Source: Rhopalosiphum padi (lineage: Eukaryota; Arthropoda; Insecta; Hemiptera; Aphididae). From it: 64,000 bases of DNA. A program made the translations under genes and the position numbers. The stretch spans positions 45,049,858-45,113,857 of the forward strand of contig NC_083598.1 in the NCBI RefSeq assembly GCF_020882245.1, written 5' to 3'. Under the pieces are notes generated by a model. It ran no database searches. It had not been told where the DNA came from and worked only from the letters and a program-made list of their open reading frames with translations. Every line of letters begins with the position of its first letter. Position 1 is the stretch's first letter. This document shows positions 25,131-38,200 of this stretch, piece after piece.

Positions 25131-27560
25131 ATAAAAATATGTTACACCGTTATTGTGGGTTTTTTATGTTAAACGTAGGCGCCTGACAATATTGCTGGTT
25201 AAGGTGCTTTGGTCGGAGTACGTCGGCGGGGTGAAAGAGGATATCTACACAGTTTCGCCGGAATTCGGTTTTCTGGTCGGTCGGTACATAGCCTGAACTC
25301 GAAGGATCTGACGATGATCCCGGGGGAGCGAGTTGAATATTATTTCGTACGCCGCCGGCGATAATGATTTATTATTGTACCCATCTCGTGTCGCGGTTAT
25401 TGTGTGTTATATAGATCGTCGGGAATCGCTTGCGTATTGTTGAGTGAAAATAGGAAAATAGATCGTTGGCAAGCCGAGGCTGATGCGTGATATATAGAAG
25501 AGTTATACCTATTCTTTACGGTCGAGGGTCAAGGGTGAAGTGGTTTGGACATTTTTTTACTTATCATCCACTGCTGTTTTATATTTGAGAGGAATGAGAA
25601 TATGTTACATCTCTAAATTCAATACAGTAAATGTACAAAAATAAAAAATTTTTAAATAAAACTTTCTGTACTCTAAATTAATTGTAAAAAAATATAAAAT
25701 ATACCTAATCAAAAAAAAAAAATATAGATATACCTAATTTTATCTATAATAGTATCGTGTTTTCAATTGTTATTGATCGCATAAGAAGTAATATAATAAT
25801 AACCGATTGTAAAAACATGAATTTTCGAATTGGGATTTAAATACAATTTTATTTTTTCTTAAAACTTGTTAAAATTGGCATTGTGTTAAACTTAAAAAAA
25901 GTAAACACAAGTAAAACATAAAAAATACATTCGATTCGACGTCGTCTGTTTCGAATCGACGGAACCGCAGCTGAATTTCATCTATCGATGATGCATTAGT
26001 ATTGGGTAATTATAATTAATACGGATCAACCGTCTTTTATATGCATATTGGTCAGTAAAACATACTCCTCAAATAGAAAGGAATTTCCAATCGGATCCAT
26101 TAACGTATGTCACGTCGACGGTTTTTCATCGCAGCGTCCTATCTACGAGATATGCCTCGACAAATAAACCCGTCCATCACCGAAACGCTGACGCTGCTAT
26201 TTCACAGCTTTGCACGATTGCATTTTAGAGAGCCCATTCAACTACTACAACAGGTATAAGTTTAAGTTTCGCATACCTGTATTTTATACGAGGCGTGACC
26301 GTTTGTCGTACTTCGTGACGAATCACTAATATTATTGTACCGCATTGTTGGTTTTTTAGCATGTTAGAAAACTAGTCGCATTTTCAAATAGATTTACTAA
26401 TGATATAATATCGTCATAAATTTATGTATCGTAGTGGTGTGAATCGTACCAATCGTTTGTCGGCTGATTGTTTTGATAAAGAGGCCATTCGCTATTTTGG
26501 ACCACCGACCTTGGAATAACAGATCAAAGCAGTCTGTGACTTGACATGAATAAAAAAAAGGTCAGATATGACCGGGTATGATCGATCATCGATCAGGTTT
26601 TTTTGTATACATAATATAGTTAGTTAGTCATGATTATACTGATTATAGTAAATACTCGTTGACGCTTTACGTCGGCACGTCAGTTCACCTGATTCACCGG
26701 GGCTCCGGCTAATTTCTTGACCTGCAACTTCGTTATAGTCTGGTCGTGGTGACCGCTTGAAAAATCTTACTACGGATTTCGAACCAATGGTCTAGCTTGG
26801 GTCCATGGCTTTTTTTCCGTCCCGTTTCGTTGAACGTACACAATTCGGTAATGCAGTAGTTCGAGCGCCGCTGCAATAGTTGTTATAATAATCAGCGCCT
26901 GCGTCTCTAAGTCCGTCACCATGCTTTGGAATCGATTGTTTTTTTTTCATTATTATTTATTTTATACATCAGTCTTCGAGCCTCGGTCGTGTTGGTTTGT
27001 GGTGTTTTCATATTTTTTTTTCGTTTTACGGTTTTACCCTTCAAACGACAATGATTTAATACCCGAGAAAAACGGCGTTTCGGTGAAATAATTTCGCGAG
27101 CATTTCGTATAAAATTCGAGTGTGGTAGTGTAAAGTTTGCGCACAAGGTGCGTGTGGCATTAAAGCACGCGGGCCGGTGACAAAAACCGCAATCTTCCTC
27201 GCGCTTATAGATCGCGTCGGTTGATTGCGGCCGCGAAGAGGTGGCGTGTGTGTGGGGGTGGTGACGAGGCGAAGGTTTAAAGCGGCAGGAGGGGTGGCGG
27301 TAGTGATCGGCGGGTGTGGCCGTGGGTGGATGAGCGGTGGCTCGTGGACGACCCGGCCGTGTTGTTATTTACGATCTACCGTTTTGTCTTGTTCGTCTAG
27401 AACAGGCAAAGCTTCGCGAACCGCCGATACAGAGCCCTTCAACTTAGTCGGTGGTTCACACTGACTATACCGTAATTTGAACGATCAACAAACATAATAA
27501 CGTACGCACGTCGATGAGATTAAAAAATTAAAACGTGGACACGACTGTATGATTTTAATG
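25131..27560. promoter_or_regulatory. GC/CpG-richer island pair, candidate promoter region
   Basis: Two patches (about 25150-25510 and 25940-27480) have far more CpG than the background, including GTACGCCGCCGGCGATAAT near 25350 and GATTGCGGCCGCGAAGAGGT near 27223. Several frames on both strands are open at once, as expected from composition alone. They include the 76-codon minus frame at 26916-27146 and the 79-codon plus frame at 27225-27464, neither recognisable. One short frame ends at a good splice-donor match (next entry). The density and sharp edges suggest a promoter or first-exon area of an unseen gene, on an undetermined strand. Confidence 0.35.
26107..26253 (+). CDS. Candidate first coding exon, unrecognised
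   Basis: An ATG at 26107 directly follows an in-frame TAA and opens 49 codons that end CAG|GTATAAGT at 26253/26254, a good match to a 5' splice site. The peptide begins MSRRRFFIAASYLRD, with a second Met at residue 16, and ends QLLQQ. It is basic at the N-terminus and has a short hydrophobic patch. I do not recognise a family. It lies inside the GC-richer island where first exons would be expected. Against it: 49 codons can be open by chance in GC-richer DNA, and no acceptor-linked second exon was identified. Confidence 0.15.
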
Positions 27561-28960
27561 GCATTGAAAACGTATATAGACGGTTAATAATATGATAAAG
27601 TTGATTAGTTTATTAATACAGATGCAACGGAAAACTTCTGCATACCGGCTTGTGCCGGATTTTTGAAGCAAATTAGTTGTCGTTTATAATATTTATAATA
27701 TTCGTACAACACACTGCAATAAGTGATCTTCTTTTTTAAAAATCGATTCAAATTGTTTTCGGATGATTTTTCAACTTAATTCTATTACAATTATAGTGCT
27801 CTATTCCATAATTACCAAATTTGTATACAATTATAGATTACATTCCTAATAATTCCATGTATCGAAATACATACCATACATACAGATTCATTACATTTGT
27901 TAGTAATATAAATAAACTTTAAGAATTTTAAAAATGTGGTTTGTTCCAGAACAATAATAATATATACACTATTGTAGTGTTAAAAATTCATATATTACGT
28001 CACAAACTTATTGCGTCCCAGAACATATTTTAACAATTTTATTTAGGACGCCAACAGTGTATTTCGCTACGGAACGTAATAAATCTATAACGTTATGAAT
28101 GTATACAACGATATAACTGTATAAGTGTATATTCTTCTGGAACATCATTAATTTATAACTATATAAGCAATTTGTTATGATACGCAACTGTAGAAAAAAA
28201 TTGCCAATTAGGTAAGTTACAAAAACAAAGCATAAATCAAAAGTGTTTTGAAGTAATAATTTTGTTACGTAAGCATCCATGGCTATTATAGATTAATTTC
28301 TAGGGCAGTGGTGAACCGGTAATATTCTATTATTCAATTTGAAACTAATAATTTATAAATAAAAAAATAATAAATTCTATATCACTATTATTATATTATT
28401 ATTTATTATACTCCCACATTTTATTTAATAATAATGTCTTTTTATTTTTCCCAGTTATATAATACACCTCATTTGAAAATATGTCATTCTTATATAACTT
28501 ACATCGACACTTTCGTTATTATCAAAGCATACTTCTATTGAATAATTCAATAAAATAACAAATATTTTATTAGGCACCTTGAACCTTTTTAAACATTTTC
28601 AGAATAAATATAATATTTCTACAGAAATGCGTTTATATTTTTTGAAGCAATCGATTATAGTTTACGCTAACAATTTTGAGTCGAAACTACCAATATATTT
28701 AATAATAATATTGAGTATATAAGTTATTTTTCCAAAAATGTCACGTACAGTGCTCGGCTATTAAAGCGACAAATTGATTTCCTCTCAGTTTTTAACTCTT
28801 TTGGTCATTATTGTACGAATACCCGAGTACGTTTGGCTAAGACGAGTAGTTTATTTTAAACATTTTTTTTCGAATTTCATTGTGTTTGATTACATTTTTT
28901 TCGTGTAGGATAAAGAAACCAGCAAAAATAATTGTAATATAATTACACTGTTATTAAGTT
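27561..28960. other. AT-rich non-coding stretch
   Basis: AT-rich sequence. A minus-strand 90-codon frame at 28008-28280 has no recognisable motif. A hAT-like string, CAGTGGTGAACCGG, occurs near 28306 without a partner end. Nothing is firmly supported. Confidence 0.5.
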
Positions 28961-29052
28961 ATGGAGGATACTATTAGAGTACAGGAAAAATATAACGTAA
29001 ATAATTCTGGATACAAGCTTGACAATTATATACGCGACACATGTGGTGTGGA
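28961..29052 (+). CDS. Candidate small exon ending in GTAAGT, unrecognised
   Basis: From ATG at 28961 the frame stays open for 30 codons plus 2 bases and meets GA|GTAAGT at 29053, a near-perfect donor. The peptide (MEDTIRVQEKYNVNNSGYKL at its start) has a mixed, non-repetitive composition unlike the I/Y/N-rich chance frames around it. Without splicing it would stop two bases later. No family is recognised and no second exon could be tied to it, so this stays a weak candidate. Confidence 0.15.
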
Positions 29053-31870
29053 GTAAGTAGATCTATGTCACGAATAATGTAATTAATTTGTATAATTTTC
29101 TCCTTGTATAAAATAATATTATATACAAACTCTTTAATATAAATTGATTTTGTTGTTTTGATATTTTATAATAGTTATTTACGTCCACTGAAAGAAAAAC
29201 GATCGATAAGTCTAACGCAAACCAGTAACTGATACCTACTTCTAGTGTAATGGAACATACATCAAAAAGTATACCTATACGGATAACTTGCGTCCAACAA
29301 TAAGGGGTGATAACAATCACCATAACGTTCATTCATTAAAAAAAAAAAAAATGTATTGCTCATAGCTGTCCGTCAAATTATTATTTATTATTTGATTGAT
29401 AATGTGACGAGAAGATTGATCTAATAAAAAAAAAAAACCGTGTAACTAAGTATATACGTTTACATTATAATAATATTATATTTGTATATTTGCTATGTGG
29501 ACTCGAAATATATCAACAGTAACATATTGAAGTACGTCATATTGTAAACGGATTTTATTTTCAACAATAATAATTGTCAAACATATCAACAAAAGATACA
29601 AAAACAAACACTCTATAGAGCGGTACGTGTATTATTTTTGAAAACAAAATAATATTATGTATACCTCTATTTTTAGAAAAAACCTCTGTGTGTCAATTTA
29701 AAGAACCGCTCGAATCCAGTGAAATAATATACAGCAGTAATTAATACTGATACATTTGTGACCTATTTACGTTTGTTTTGAGTACTTCGGGATTCGAATA
29801 ATGGAACATTAGTTTAAACTATTCGCAGAGCACGGAATACAAGGATTATATTACATACTATACCAAACAAAAGCCAAATGGACATCTAGAACAAACAGCG
29901 TTTGTGTTAATATTTGGATAATCGCTAATGCCGCAGAATAATGGGATATTTCGGTGAGTAGGAGATAACGGTGTTTGTACAAAATCAGTGAAGGGCGTTT
30001 GAAAAATGTGTTACAATTTAAAAACGAAACTGGTGATTATGGTATAGATATCAATAAAAAAAAGTTTTTGTGATTTGATAAAAGTCAATTTTAGACAAAG
30101 TTGTATACAGAATACGACATTTAATATTGTTTCTATACTGGACAGTAATTAATATTTAAATCAATTAGTATTATTAAAATATTATTATTCTACAGTGCAA
30201 AATTCAGAAAATATCTTAGCAATTATGTTTAGCTTTTTGGAGTCAGTACCAACAATAAATGCGACAATTATATGTAAAATACGATTTTCTAATGGTTAAA
30301 TATTACATTTTTAAATAAAATCAATACCTAGGCAACTTTAATGCATATACAAACATATTTTTATGATTATCATAGTATAATTTACATACGTGAAGAAAGT
30401 AGCTATAGGCTCATATAATATGCTGTACTTTTTCATCGAAATTTTGAACACAGGTTATTATAATATGTATACGTTATGATTCTTGAATTTCGCATGATAA
30501 CTTGAAATCACAGATGATTTGAATTTATTTTATTTTTTTTATTTTTAAGTTACCGATGATCGATTGAACTTAATTTTATTAAATATTCAGTAAATATATT
30601 ATTTGTTATAATGATACATAGCTATTTATATAAAAACGGCTCATTATATAAAACGTTAATACCTGTACAACAATGTGACCTAAGTACACACATCACTCAT
30701 ATACCCTCACGCTAGTTTTTCGTTATTGGTTTTAGTTATGTAAACAGTTATAAATCATTGTTTTTGGAAGGATATTCCCAGTTGGGTTTGGTTCTATTAC
30801 AATTTAATAGAAGTTTATACAATTTGATTTTTTTTTAATGGTTAACGTTTTTATCTTCTACTGAAAAACTTGTATTATGTAATAATTTATATTATATAAT
30901 ATATTATATATATCACGCACCTCTCAATATTATCAATTCTATGGCATAAAAATAATAAATATACAATTACTTAGAATCAAAGCTTAAGGTTTCCATAATT
31001 CTCTTGATAGTTTATTCAATTATATAAAATACTACAGTTCTTATATTACTGAAAAAAAAAAAATTAAAATCAAGTACTAAATTGTTATAAAATATTTTGG
31101 AAATATAATAAAATAATCAATTTACCTAATTCAATTGTGATAAAAATACAATAATTTATGATTTATGAGTATATTATGTTATATACATATACCCATAATA
31201 ATAATAACATGTATAAATTATATATATATACATATAAGACTGTGTAGATTTTAAATTTTTAACTTTCAAGTAAAAAAAAAAAAGTACTAAGGTTATAAAT
31301 TCAAAGGTTGAAAAGGGAGTATGAATTTTGATTTATCGACTATAGTTGTATATAATATTATGTATAGGTTAGGTGAATTCGTATAGGTATTCATGGTCTT
31401 TTCATTGGGAAAAGTCAAGTAAATTGCGTCACGTTTTTTTTCTCCCAAAAGGCAAGTGTTATACCCAGATTATGCTGTTAAAAAAATGACCGGAAACAAA
31501 GACGATAAATAAATATGTCAAGAGAGAAAATATATCTTTTTACACGTACAGAGAAATGTATATCAATAATAAAAAGTGACAGTAATAAATAACAATGGTA
31601 CTCAAGAAAGGGTTGATGAGCTAGTACAGGAAAGTTGGGATATGTTTAAGTTATTATTATTTTTTAATTAAGCATGAATTTTGGGTGAGTTGCATAAATA
31701 ACGACCATACGTTATAATAATAATGAATAAAAAATGTATACTGTGAATACGCACAGTATTAAAATGAAAAATGATTTATTGTTTTTAACAATCAAGATTT
31801 GAAAACAATAATTTACCAAAATACTAAAAAAAAAAGAAATATACAACTATTTTACACATTATACATGTGA
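29053..31870. other. AT-rich non-coding stretch
   Basis: AT-rich background with poly-A runs near 29338-29351 and 29426-29438, and (TA)-rich tracts near 30890-30912 and 31220-31229. The 89-codon minus frame at 29063-29332 is not recognisable. No mobile-element borders were found. Confidence 0.55.
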
Positions 31871-32425
31871 GTTGTGTGTTCTTCGTCATTGATGTGGGGA
31901 AAATAATTATCGCTTCGGCGGGGTTTTGGTGACGCCTGACAAGTTCCAGGCTGTCGAAGTTTGGCGTGTATATGCACACTTAATTTTGGTCGCGGAAAGA
32001 TTTTGGACGAGAATCGTACGTAAGAGTTTGTATCCGGTAGAAATCAAAAAAGCGATTGGTTTGGCAATCTTCGATTCCGGTTAAAACCGTACGAATATAA
32101 TTTAGGCCGCGCTTGATGAATCGCGTTTATCCAAGAACAAACGATAACCAATCGGGGAAGACACATGGACACCAAGCGAGATAAACGGGTGGAGGGCGAG
32201 AAAGACTAGATAAAACATTTTATGTTCCGCGCTAACAGTGTGCCGGATCCGCATGTTATTACGTATGCACATATTATAATATATGTGGTGGGGTTTTACG
32301 TATTATAATAGTATAATAATATATTTTGTATATTGATTTCATTCGAGTAGGTAACACGACTGAAACAAGTGCCTCTCCATACCGTAACACATCAGTGACC
32401 TAAAAATAATGAGGGGTGGAAAAGC

Positions 32426-32470
32426 AAAAAAAAAAAATAAATAAAAAAAAAAAATAAATAAAAAAAAAAA
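32426..32470 (+). repeat. A-rich (AAAT)n tract
   Basis: Runs of 10-12 A separated by TAAAT units over about 45 bp. It could be a decayed poly-A tail, but no retroelement body was seen beside it. Confidence 0.85.
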
Positions 32471-32621
32471 TCCCGGGAAGTATAAGCCGCGGCAATGACG
32501 GTCGAAAAATCCGTAAATAGCGTACACAAGCGCGGGCGCCGGCCCACACACGCGCACACGTATGTACACGCATAAAAATGGGTGTGGTGACGGCCGCTGA
32601 AGAGTTCGCATTTATGTATCA

Positions 32622-32639
32622 TGTGTGTGTGTGTGTGTG
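32622..32639 (+). repeat. (TG)9 microsatellite
   Basis: Nine uninterrupted TG units followed by CGAGAGAGG. Confidence 0.9.
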
Positions 32640-32963
32640 CGAGAGAGGTTTTTCAGTTATGTCGAGCGCGTGCGCCCTCCGAACATTATTCATTCATCCT
32701 GTTACACATAGGTAACCTTTTAACAGCGCGCACACACACACACACCGGGGCCCCACGTTAATTCGGAACAAAGATACCGTTACCGTACACGGAGGTAAAC
32801 CGTATTATTATATAATCTGTACACACGCACGCACCTCCGCCTCCGCTGTGTACACACAACAGCCCCGGCGAGATCCTCCTGGGAAAATTATTGTGTTTTT
32901 CTTTCGGCCGCCGTGCACACACAATACTTGCACCATCGGCCCTATATATATGTATATATAATA

Positions 32964-32988
32964 TGTGTGTGTGTGTGTGTGTGTGTGT
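32964..32988 (+). repeat. (TG)12 microsatellite
   Basis: Twenty-five bases of uninterrupted TG repeat, preceded by a TA-rich patch (32943-32963). Confidence 0.92.
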
Positions 32989-33076
32989 ACAACATAACCG
33001 CCGTCGGCGACGGCTCTGCACGCACAAAAGGAGTACACAATATTACGTCTGAAGTATGTTAAATAACGACTGGAGA

Positions 33077-33094
33077 GGGGGGAGGGGGAGGGGG
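33077..33094 (+). other. G-tract, possible G-quadruplex
   Basis: Three G runs of 6, 5 and 5 separated by single A residues in an all-purine stretch. The 6-G run could supply two G triplets, so a four-tract intramolecular quadruplex is possible on the plus strand. It sits inside the CpG-rich island, where such tracts often mark promoters. Confidence 0.5.
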
Positions 33095-33430
33095 AAAGAA
33101 TAACAATCGCGGTGTGACACGATATGTGTACACTCTGGTAATATATTATTATAGACACTCGTTGTACCTGTGTGATGCTTTTTGCGAAAATCATAAACGG
33201 AACGTCGGAAAAACTGTGCCTACTTACCCTTATGATTGATTTTTTTTTCGGTCGGAAAAACGTCTCGAAACTACGTGTCGGTTCCAGTGGTATATCATTA
33301 CACAGATTATAATTTACGTACATAGACGCACGTCACGATATGTGATTATACATACATACAAATATACAATAGTAATCAAATTTACACGGGACATGGTTAC
33401 ACGTGTCATATATATTTAGGACTATTATAT

Positions 33431-36400
33431 ATTATGTCATAAGGGGAATGACAAATGGCATTAAACATCGACAGCGAAATATTGAAATATCAAACGATTA
33501 TAACATTTTAAAGAATATATTAATACTTTAGTTCACTAGTATTTTATACACAATTTAGCTGTGCATATTATAATAATATGTCATTTTTTTTTTGTATTTT
33601 AACCTAACCCTCGGGTTACCTTACTAAAGTTTATACTTAAATTATTTTATTTTTGATTCAAAATTCAATTAATTATATAGGTACATTGTACATATGTCTA
33701 AACTACAATTTCCAAGTTAAATAACTCCTGATTTTTACTCTAGCTAAAATGCACATACTACTAACTAATTAATATGTTTTCATCGACATTCGTATATTTT
33801 CAAAGCAACATGTGTTCCTTTGCGTAAACTTACAAGATTATCATTATTCATCGGTCAGTTATAGGTATGGCTATCGAGGATTGAATTCATCTAGATTTGT
33901 GTGAAAATCTGACATAGAAACGAAATCCACATTGGAATTGGATATGGATTATGATCGTGTATTGTTTTCATGTAAGTAAACAATTTAAAATCCAATTATA
34001 ATTTTTCAGAAACTCACTATCAGCTTATGAAAAAAAAAAAATTAGTGCTCAGAAAAAACACACATCATTAATGTATAAGAACAAAAACTTATAGCAATAC
34101 ATCGCATTTTATTAAAACCATGAAAATTATATTTAAGTGTTCAAGCAAGTAATCTTTTTTATTTTGTATCAACGTAAATATAATTAATATTATTTAACAA
34201 TATGTTATATCGGTACAAAACAAAAATGATTTCGGGTTGCATTGCAGCTTTATATTGTTTAGAAGTTTTAAAGACTGCGAATAATGACTTATGTTTTTAG
34301 TTTTCGTCAGAAAATCTAATAAAAATACTATGATATGATGTTGAAAGATCACGTTCACATCAAAAGGATTTGGTGGTCGAAATTTTTAAAAAGAAACACG
34401 TTACTTACAATAATTCAGTCTTTATGGATTCAGCGCGTCTGATTGAAATACCTAATTTAACTATTCCAATGCATCGACTCTGGGTTTGAATTTTTTTTTT
34501 AATAAATAAATAAGAAAGAATTTATAAAATAGTAAATAGTAATATCAATAAACATTTAATTAATTTTAACTGAAACATTTTTCATATGGGTCACATATGT
34601 TATACGAAAAATAAATTTGCATTGTTTTAAATCTAAAAAAATAATTTTGATCATTGAAAATATAAAAATTGCATCGTAAATATAGAAAATTAACTTTAAT
34701 ATTAAAAGCCAAATAAAGTTCAAAAAACATTTTCATTCGATGATAACATTATTTTTGTATCAGATTATAAATCAGAAATCTATCAAACTTTGATGAAGTT
34801 ATCGTTAAATTATAACTTTCATACGCGAGTATTTACTAAATTATATAATACGTGAAATAACAAACTAAAATAACTCTTTTACTCGATAGGATACTGGATA
34901 CTGCATTTTTTTTAGTTTGTATTAAAATTATAAGTAGGTATAGCAAAACATATAGTTCTTAATTTAAAATATTTCCTCGTTGATTCAATTTTTACTATTG
35001 TTTTTAGAAAAATACAAATGTAGTTCGACGCATGTCATAATATTTAAAGATGATTCTTTCCAATGCAATGTCTTAAATATATGTTTTGAAGTGGAAGAAA
35101 ATGTTTTATTTAATATTTTCTTATTTTTAAATATTCTATTATGCACTTTAAATACATAGGTACATACCTAATAATTAGTAAATATAATGTTTGTTTGGCT
35201 AATAAAGACTATTATCAAACCTCTTTGTTTATATGCTTTATGCAAATAACTTAAAAATTATGTTTATAAATTTAATTGAATACGTTTTACTAACCTTATT
35301 TTTTGATATTATTTTTACATGATATTGTACTTTTACTTTCTATGACAATTGATCGATACACATTTTATAAAAAGAAAGTCATTAAAACTTAATTCCACAA
35401 GTTTTATTCATAAAAAAACATAACAATTCCAATATAAAGTAAATATACCATGAAACTTGTTTTATGTTTCGTTGTTGATGGTACGATATTTAATTGAAAT
35501 ACTATGCATATTATAATGCTGAAATTCCCAATAAGTGTACACATTTGTGGTATATAACTCTACGTGATATAATATAATGGGTTTTTTAAAATGTCTTTCT
35601 TGGAAAAAATATCTGCATATAATTTATGTTAAAGAAATTCTTTAGGTTTATCGTTTCTATAATTTAATTTTGTTCAAGTAAATTACCTTAAAAAAAAAAC
35701 AAAGTATGAAAAATGTTATACAATATTGAAATTCAAAAATAAAATAGGCAAGCTAGATAACTTCTTTACTGTACATCATACAGTCTTATCATTGAGCTGG
35801 TCACTGTAAGAGACGTATTACATTTGAATTCAATTATACATTTTTGTGTACGAAAAATAATTCTGAACAGAGCCTATTATCATATAAATATATTGTAATT
35901 AATAAAATATTAAAATAATTTACTTTACAATTAGTAATACGATAATGTATACATATATTTATATATATTATGCTATATTAAAAACTATAAATTCGAAATA
36001 GCATAAAATAAATTTAAATACTCTAAAAATATAATAATAAACCTATGATTTTCAAATTCTTTAAAAAAAAATATTTTTGAATTACTTGCCCACAATAAAA
36101 TAATTAAAATCGTTTATCTTTGTTAAAAAATTGAATTCCATCAAAATTTGAGCTTAAAATGTTTAGAAAAAAAAAGAATGTTTATATATATATTTTATAT
36201 TTTTTAGTTCCCGTATAAATGACTTAAAAAAAACCTTGTATTAACTTTCTAAAATTTTTATACGGACAAACATTTTTTTATCAACCCAAATACAAAAAAT
36301 AAACACTTAAAAACATTGAAATATCTATATAGCACTTCAAAATGTATTAACATATTTTTAAAATGTTATCATGTATATTGTATAAAATTAATACGAACAT

Positions 36401-38200
36401 TTAATAACAAGTTTAAGTATCTACTCTAATTCGTTTTTAAATTATTACAAAACAAGAAAATTGTTTAAATAGTTATCATTATGTTTCGCGTCAATATCCT
36501 ATTTCATCAAAATTGAAACCTCAGATATTTATAAAAAAATATTTGTTGAATTAAACTTTGTTATTTTTGAAATTCAGTAAAACAACTAACTTTTAATATT
36601 GAAAATTGTAGGTATTTAAAACTACTCGTACAAAATGATTTACAAATTTTGATCAATTTTGTCAAATAAAACACACATTCTTGTAATCGCTTCGCTTAGA
36701 GTTTGTTTAAATTTATACGTCACAACTAAGACAATAACAATTTATTTTTTATTTTTTATTGATAATTTTAAATCGTATACTCTTAATATAAGTACTGCAG
36801 TAATAAATGTTTCAGGCTATTTTTTTTACTGCAAAAATATAAAATTAATTTAATTATTTTTATTGTTATGATATATTAACTAAAATACTATATACATATA
36901 TACAAGTACTTAATATAATATAATCGATTATACCAGTCAAAAGTTGAAAATAAGAATATAATAAAATAAAATATTACCTGCAAATTCACTAATAATAATA
37001 TACTGATTAAATATCAAATGATATGAAAAAAAAAATATTTGTAGAGAAACAGTCACGCTTAAGTCATTTAATGCATGTTTGACACAATAACACTTTGCAG
37101 TCAGCCTGAAAGATCTCAATACTTTGATCATAAAATACCATTACGTAGGTGTGTTTCTTTATTCTTTATAATATTAGACATATTAAATGTATTGAACACA
37201 GCATGGTTCATCGGGTGCGGGCGGGTGGTTCTAACATAATTTGTGCTAGTATAAGACAATCCCCGATATGTACTTATTGCATCGATACAGATACTGAATA
37301 TGAGAAAATAGAAGTATCAGGTTAAATATATACTTTAGAATATGCACACCGAATATCTTTCATAAATATATCAACAATGAACGAGAAGGATATCAGATGG
37401 TCAAAGATCACGCGATTAGAAAATAAGGGACCGACGAGAAAAAAGGCTAATATTTACTTATAGAAACAAAAAAACCTAAATACGTTAATATATATGTCAT
37501 ATGTGTGCCGAAGTTTCAAGTCGGGAGGAAAGTGCCCTCTATTAATTATTTGTTATTAGAAGGGACAGGTATGACGTGTACTACCACCAAAAACGGTGTT
37601 TGTTTATTTTTCTTATAAACGATGTGGATCATAAAGAAAAAAATATAAAAATGTATAAGCAATGGTTCTCCATTTATTATTAAAAAAAAAAAAATAGATT
37701 GTAATTTAATTATTTTATCAAGTCGAAGCTCTTTTATTTTATATTTAATGTTTAATAAATTTAATTGAATACAAAATACATCGAATTATAAAATACTCTC
37801 TAATTATAAGTTCATATAATAAATCTCTATCTATTATAATATGTACTTATAAATTTAATAGTGAAATGTATATTAAGATTATTTTTTTAAATTTAGTTAA
37901 TAAGCCGTTATATTTTAAATACATAACTGCAAACAATCTTCATTAAAAGTTATTTAAGATGATTCATTCGTGAACTAGGAGTAAGCAATGGGAAACTCAG
38001 TAATGATTTAAGTTTCATAACAGAAAGTGTTTTGACCACAGTGATATAGACATATACGATATAACCAAATTTGTGCGTATGAAATGCAGAATAAAATTAC
38101 TTTCTGTATACTGTCTGTTTAAATTAAATATTAATTCTACACAATGTTTTGAAATACGTTTTATTCAATCCAACGTTATTATGCATAAGCTAGGTAACTA
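33431..38200. other. AT-rich non-coding stretch
   Basis: AT-rich background with only minor GC pockets near 37200-37270 (GGTGCGGGCGGGTGG) and 37500-37575. The 64-codon frames at 36659-36853 and 36937-37131 are not recognisable. No element or RNA gene was identified. Confidence 0.55.

Larger units (their letters stand above)
31871..33430. promoter_or_regulatory. GC/CpG-richer island with microsatellites
   Basis: About 1.5 kb with raised G+C, many CpG and several simple repeats, starting near TTCGGCGGGGTTTTGGTGAC (31915). It includes an A-rich tract (32426-32470), two TG arrays and a purine-rich G tract at 33077-33094. Several long minus-strand frames, the longest 171 codons (32808-33323), run straight through TG and TA repeats, giving HTHTHT and YIYIYI, and are not credible genes. 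The composition fits a promoter or CpG-rich untranslated region, but no core promoter could be fixed. Confidence 0.35.

Noticed and set aside
29705..29725. CGCTCGAATCC, similar to a tRNA B box
   Set aside because: No A box at the right distance and no cloverleaf can be drawn.
32808..33323. 171-codon minus-strand open frame, the longest in the window
   Set aside because: It runs through TG and TA microsatellites (HTHTHT, YIYIYI) and overlaps other open frames on the same strand; GC-rich composition explains the lack of stops.
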